Source: Zeugodacus cucurbitae (lineage: Eukaryota > Arthropoda > Insecta > Diptera > Tephritidae). Taken from it: a stretch of DNA of 64,000 nucleotides. Position 1 is the first letter of the stretch. Every line of letters starts with the position of its first letter. The stretch lies in assembly GCF_028554725.1 (NCBI RefSeq), contig NC_071669.1:8828501-8892500 (forward strand). Reading direction: 5' to 3'. A program made the position numbers and the translations under genes. Shown here piece after piece: positions 60,290-64,000 of the stretch. Under the pieces are notes generated by a model that worked only from the letters and a program-made list of their open reading frames with translations, was not told where the DNA came from and searched no databases.

Positions 60290-61430
60290 GCCACAGTGTG
60301 TTGGCGAAAAATACAAAAACAAAAGCAAAAACCAAGCAATTGGCGCGGCAGAAGCAATAAAAACAACAATAGCAAAACAAAACAAAAGCGCAACAAAGCG
60401 AGCAATAACAACAATAACAGGAACAGAAACAGAAATACACACAGAAACAGAAACACCGACAGCAGAAACACTTAGCAAATCACACCTACGCACATTTAGC
60501 GCCCCAAAAAACGCTGAGGCGTTGTTCATTCGCTCATAAAATCTGCCAAGACAATGTGGCTACAAAACGGCAACAACAACAACAACAGCAACAAAATTGA
60601 GAAAACAGTTATCAAGCAACAGCTATAATTAGAGTAATGACAACTGCAACAACAACAACAACAACTACGGCGCTAACTAAATAACAATAGCTGTGGCAAA
60701 TGTGCGATAACAGCAACAACAACAACAACATTGAAGCGAGTTAACAAGACAACACAACTGCCATTAACACACCACAGCTGGCGATTTAAGATGTCGCTAA
60801 AGATAAGCGCCAAAGCAAATATGGCAACACAGGCAGCAGGCAGCAAACGCGTAAATGCGTGCAACAACAAATTTGTATATACAACAACAACGACGCCGCA
60901 GGCCTCCACTTCTAATATCGATAAGTTAAAAGTTGTTGTTTTTGTTGTAGTTAGTGTGCGTGTGTCTACTTCACGGCGCATTGGCACGGCGCTAATGAGC
61001 AGTAATTAAAAAAATATTCCAACTCATCGCCGTGGCACTGCGGGTCCCTACCCCCAGCAAACTCACACACACACACACACACACACACATACATAATTAC
61101 ATAGCATACAGCATGGCGCACACCGTAAATCCCATTAAAAGCAGCCAACCGCCAGCAGCCTCTCCACAGCGCATAAACTCAACTCAACTCAACGCAACTC
61201 AACCAGCTATTGCTCGCGCATAAATGCCACACACAATTATACACAGTCCAGCGCGTAAACAAACAGGCGGCGAAAGCGTTCGAAAACGTAATGTAAAACA
61301 ACAACAATAAAATGCACAAAAACCAAAAACAAAAACAAAAACAAAATTATTGTATAAACAGCAACAACAACAACAGTAATAAGAGCGAGGCATGCCTTTA
61401 ACCCAATTTACACCTCTAGAATTTAGTATG
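60290..61430. repeat. CAA/CAG- and CA-rich simple-sequence region
   Basis: Repeated AAC/AGC runs (60390-60470, 60568-60600, 60644-60670, 60712-60730, 61355-61376) and a (CA)n run near 61062-61089. This composition is like fly 5' UTR or regulatory DNA, but no exon boundary or long conserved frame can be supported. Confidence 0.6.
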
Positions 61431-62194
61431 ACCAAGTTAGACGCTGTTTGCTTAAATTAATGTATGCACACATGTGTGAGCATGTGAGTGTGTGAGTGTG
61501 TGTGTGTTGTAAATGTAGATGAGTTGGAAATATTTATTTGTATGCATAATTGAGACAGCGCGTGGGCGCCTGGCAAACACATACACCAGCACAATTCGAT
61601 TTGCATAAATATGTTTGTTTACTTAAGCCATACTTATTTGCATATATATAGCACTATATATACATACATACATATATACATATATGCATATATTTGTTGT
61701 TTTTGTGTATATTTGCCATGACATAACCCGAAAATTTTCATTAGAAAATCTGTACAGTTTTGGTTGCATTTTAATTGTGCTCAGTTGGTGTGGCAGCTGA
61801 GCCACGTTGTAGTGATTTGCCACAGGCTGGCGAGCTGGCTGACTGGTTGGATCGTTGGTTGGTTGGAAAAAAAAATGTATTTCTGTCCACCTGTGCACTT
61901 TGGGTAATTTATCAGTGTTGACATAAAATTTGGTATTTGTACACAAGTGTATATCACACCCTTTCACCCATATACATGCGAGTTTGCATATAAAATGGTT
62001 ATAAATGTGTTACTCATATACGCTGTAAAATGCTGGGTGTTAAAACTGATTTTAATATTAATTTTGTTACAGTTGGGAGCGTTGTTGGACAGGTAATATG
62101 TTGTAAAAATTCAGCAGTTGAAATGGAATGCGCGCAACACAAAAAAACAAATAATTACAAATGAAAGCAAACAAAAGGTTAAAATATAACAACA
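61431..62194. other. Non-coding stretch
   Basis: TGTG near 61490-61508 and CATATA near 61640-61695. Nothing else recognised. Confidence 0.5.
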
Positions 62195-63700
62195 TAAAAC
62201 ATAAAAATTGTTGAAAGCTCTTAAGAAATTATTAAATTTCACAAAAAGCTCTTGGGTATGTTTATAAACATCGCATACAAATCTAAAAGTATACATTATA
62301 ATTAATGAAGCTCAAAAAAATGCGTGAAAGCTCCTAAGAAATAATGAAAGTTCATAAAAAGCTCTAAGGTAAATTTATAAATATCGCATAAAAACTTAAC
62401 AGTATAAATTATAAATAATGAAAGCTCAAAAAAATTTAGAAAGCTCTTAAAAAATGATGAAAGCTCATAAAAAACTCTAAGGTAAATCTATAAATATCGT
62501 ATACATACTTAACAGTATAAATTAAAAATAATAATAGTTCAAAAAATGCGTGAAAGCTCTTAAGAAATAATGAAAGTTCATAAAAAGCTCTAAGGGAAAT
62601 TTATAAATATTGCATAACAACTTAACGGTATAAATTAAAAATAATTATAGTTCAAAAAAATGCGTGAAAGCTCTGAAGAAATAATGAAAATTCATAAAAA
62701 GCTCTAAGGTAAATTTATAAATATCGCATAAAAACTTAACAGCATAAATTAAAAATAATAAAAGCTCAAAAAAAAAAGAAATGATGAAAGTTCATAAAAA
62801 GCTCTAAGGTAAATTTATAAATATCACTTAAAAATTTATCAGTATTATACATGATGAAAGCTCAAAAAAATACGTGAGAGCTCTTAAGAAATGATGAAAG
62901 TTCAAAAAAAGTTCATGAAAAGCTCTGGGGTAGGTTTACAAATACCACAAAACAGCTTATCAGAGTAACTATAAGAATTGTTGAAAGCTCATTAGAACTG
63001 ATGAAAGCTCACAAAAAACTCTGAAGTAAGCTTAAATTGAACAAAGCTCCAAAAAACTGATGAGAGCTAAAAAAATGCGCTGAAATGAGCTAACAACTAT
63101 CGCTTGGAAACTTTTTAACCTTATTTACGGAATGTGAACCAAAGTGACAGAAATATGTATAAAAGTTATGAAATCTCATAAGAAATGCTGGAAGCTTATT
63201 AAAAGCTCAGGAGTAAACTTACAACTATTGCAGATTCCTGCAAGTTTCTGGACGTAACTTTTGGTATGCTAACTAAAGCGACAGACAAAATTACAAAAGC
63301 TCACAAATATCTCGGAAATAAGCTTACAACTAGCACTTGAAATTTTTTCTGCGTAACTTTAGGAATGTGTATTTATGCGATGAATTGAATCGAAGTGAAT
63401 TTATATTGATGAAAGCTAATAAGAAATGCTGAAAGCCTACAAAAAGTTCTGAAGTAAGCTTACAACTATCGCTTTTCAATCTAACTTTAGAAATGTGAAA
63501 CAAAGCGTTCGAAAAAAACTGATTAAAGTTCATAATAAATGATGAAAGTTCACAAAAAGCTCTGCAGTGAGTTGACAACTAACGAATAAAAGCTTCTCAC
63601 CGTAACTTTAGGAACCAAAGCGATTAAAATATGTGAAAACTCATATGAAATGATGAAAGCTCACAAAAGGCGCATGAAAGCTCGACAAAATTTACAGCTG
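62195..63700. repeat. Tandem array of GAAAGCTC units, period about 113 bp
   Basis: In the left part AAGCTCTAAGGTAAATTTAT recurs near 62361, 62474, 62587, 62701 and 62801 (spacing 113, 113, 114, 100). Further right the units diverge but keep GAAAGCTCA, AAAAGCTC and GCGTAACTTTAGGAA. Short open frames are incidental. Confidence 0.8.
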
Positions 63701-64000
63701 AGATTTGTTTGACCAGAAATATGAGCTTCTGAACCAAGTACTTAAATTGAATTGTACCTCAAATAACTGTTATGTATTTAAAAATGAAAGACATAAGAAG
63801 TATTTATATTAGAGCCATTGGAAGTAGGGGCCCCTATCGCTTTTGTTGTACCTTATCGCATATTTCTCAAATCTTACTTGGTTCTGAATGTCGGAGGAGG
63901 GTTTCACTAATTCTATCGTGGTTCAAGTAGGCAAATTATGGGTTATGTTAAGTGAAGTGTCGGGCTTGTAAAAAATATGATCCCTTATGTTTAGTGGACA
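63701..64000. other. Right end, nothing recognised
   Basis: No coding or repeat signal that I can support. Confidence 0.4.

Noticed and set aside
60731..61009. 92-codon plus-strand frame as a possible gene start
   Set aside because: Sits in CAA/CAG-rich DNA; no recognised domain and no supported splice donor.

Overview
This is eukaryotic DNA from a higher fly. It is AT-rich and has insect-type splice signals, CAA/CAG (opa) runs, CATA/TATG microsatellites and several mariner relatives. Three of those mariners resemble the rosa group I associate with tephritid fruit flies, so my best guess is Tephritidae (Bactrocera, Ceratitis or similar). The genus cannot be read from the window. I find two host genes, both on the minus strand. 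Most of the rest is intron, simple sequence and decayed transposable elements.

The main host gene is a THSD1-like gene: a secreted or membrane protein with an N-terminal THSD1-type region, a thrombospondin type-1 repeat and a possible CUB-like domain. I rebuilt it from separated exons by matching splice signals and codon phase. Exon 1 ends at 33714 (signal peptide). Exon 2 is 26549-25020, exon 3 is 20160-20030 (first part of the TSP1 repeat) and exon 4 is 6932-6702 (rest of TSP1 plus the CUB-like start). Phases at the three joins are 1/1, 1/1 and 0/0. The gene should continue to the left of the window. Nested in its 13.1 kb third intron, on the same strand, is an apparently intronless CFAP157 gene (9005-7194), a sperm-flagellum coiled-coil protein.

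Between and beyond the exons I see: two 5'-truncated RTE-like non-LTR copies, each with a 14-bp target-site duplication; three decayed RNase H-bearing non-LTR fragments; three rosa-like and three other mariner-like remnants; three copies of a TA-flanked MITE; one further MITE with 19-bp perfect inverted ends; two elements flanked by TTAA; three copies of a ~1.4 kb dispersed repeat with subterminal inverted repeats; a related-looking element carrying six 154-bp tandem units; and several other tandem arrays with periods of about 100-200 bp.

From 35.3 kb to the right end I find no host coding sequence. I found no CRISPR, operon, tRNA or rRNA gene, and no evidence for a new multi-gene system. The items most worth a second look are the nested gene, the 184-nt AG-free zone before exon 2 that mimics a signal peptide, the TTAA-flanked elements, and the shared architecture of the dispersed repeats.
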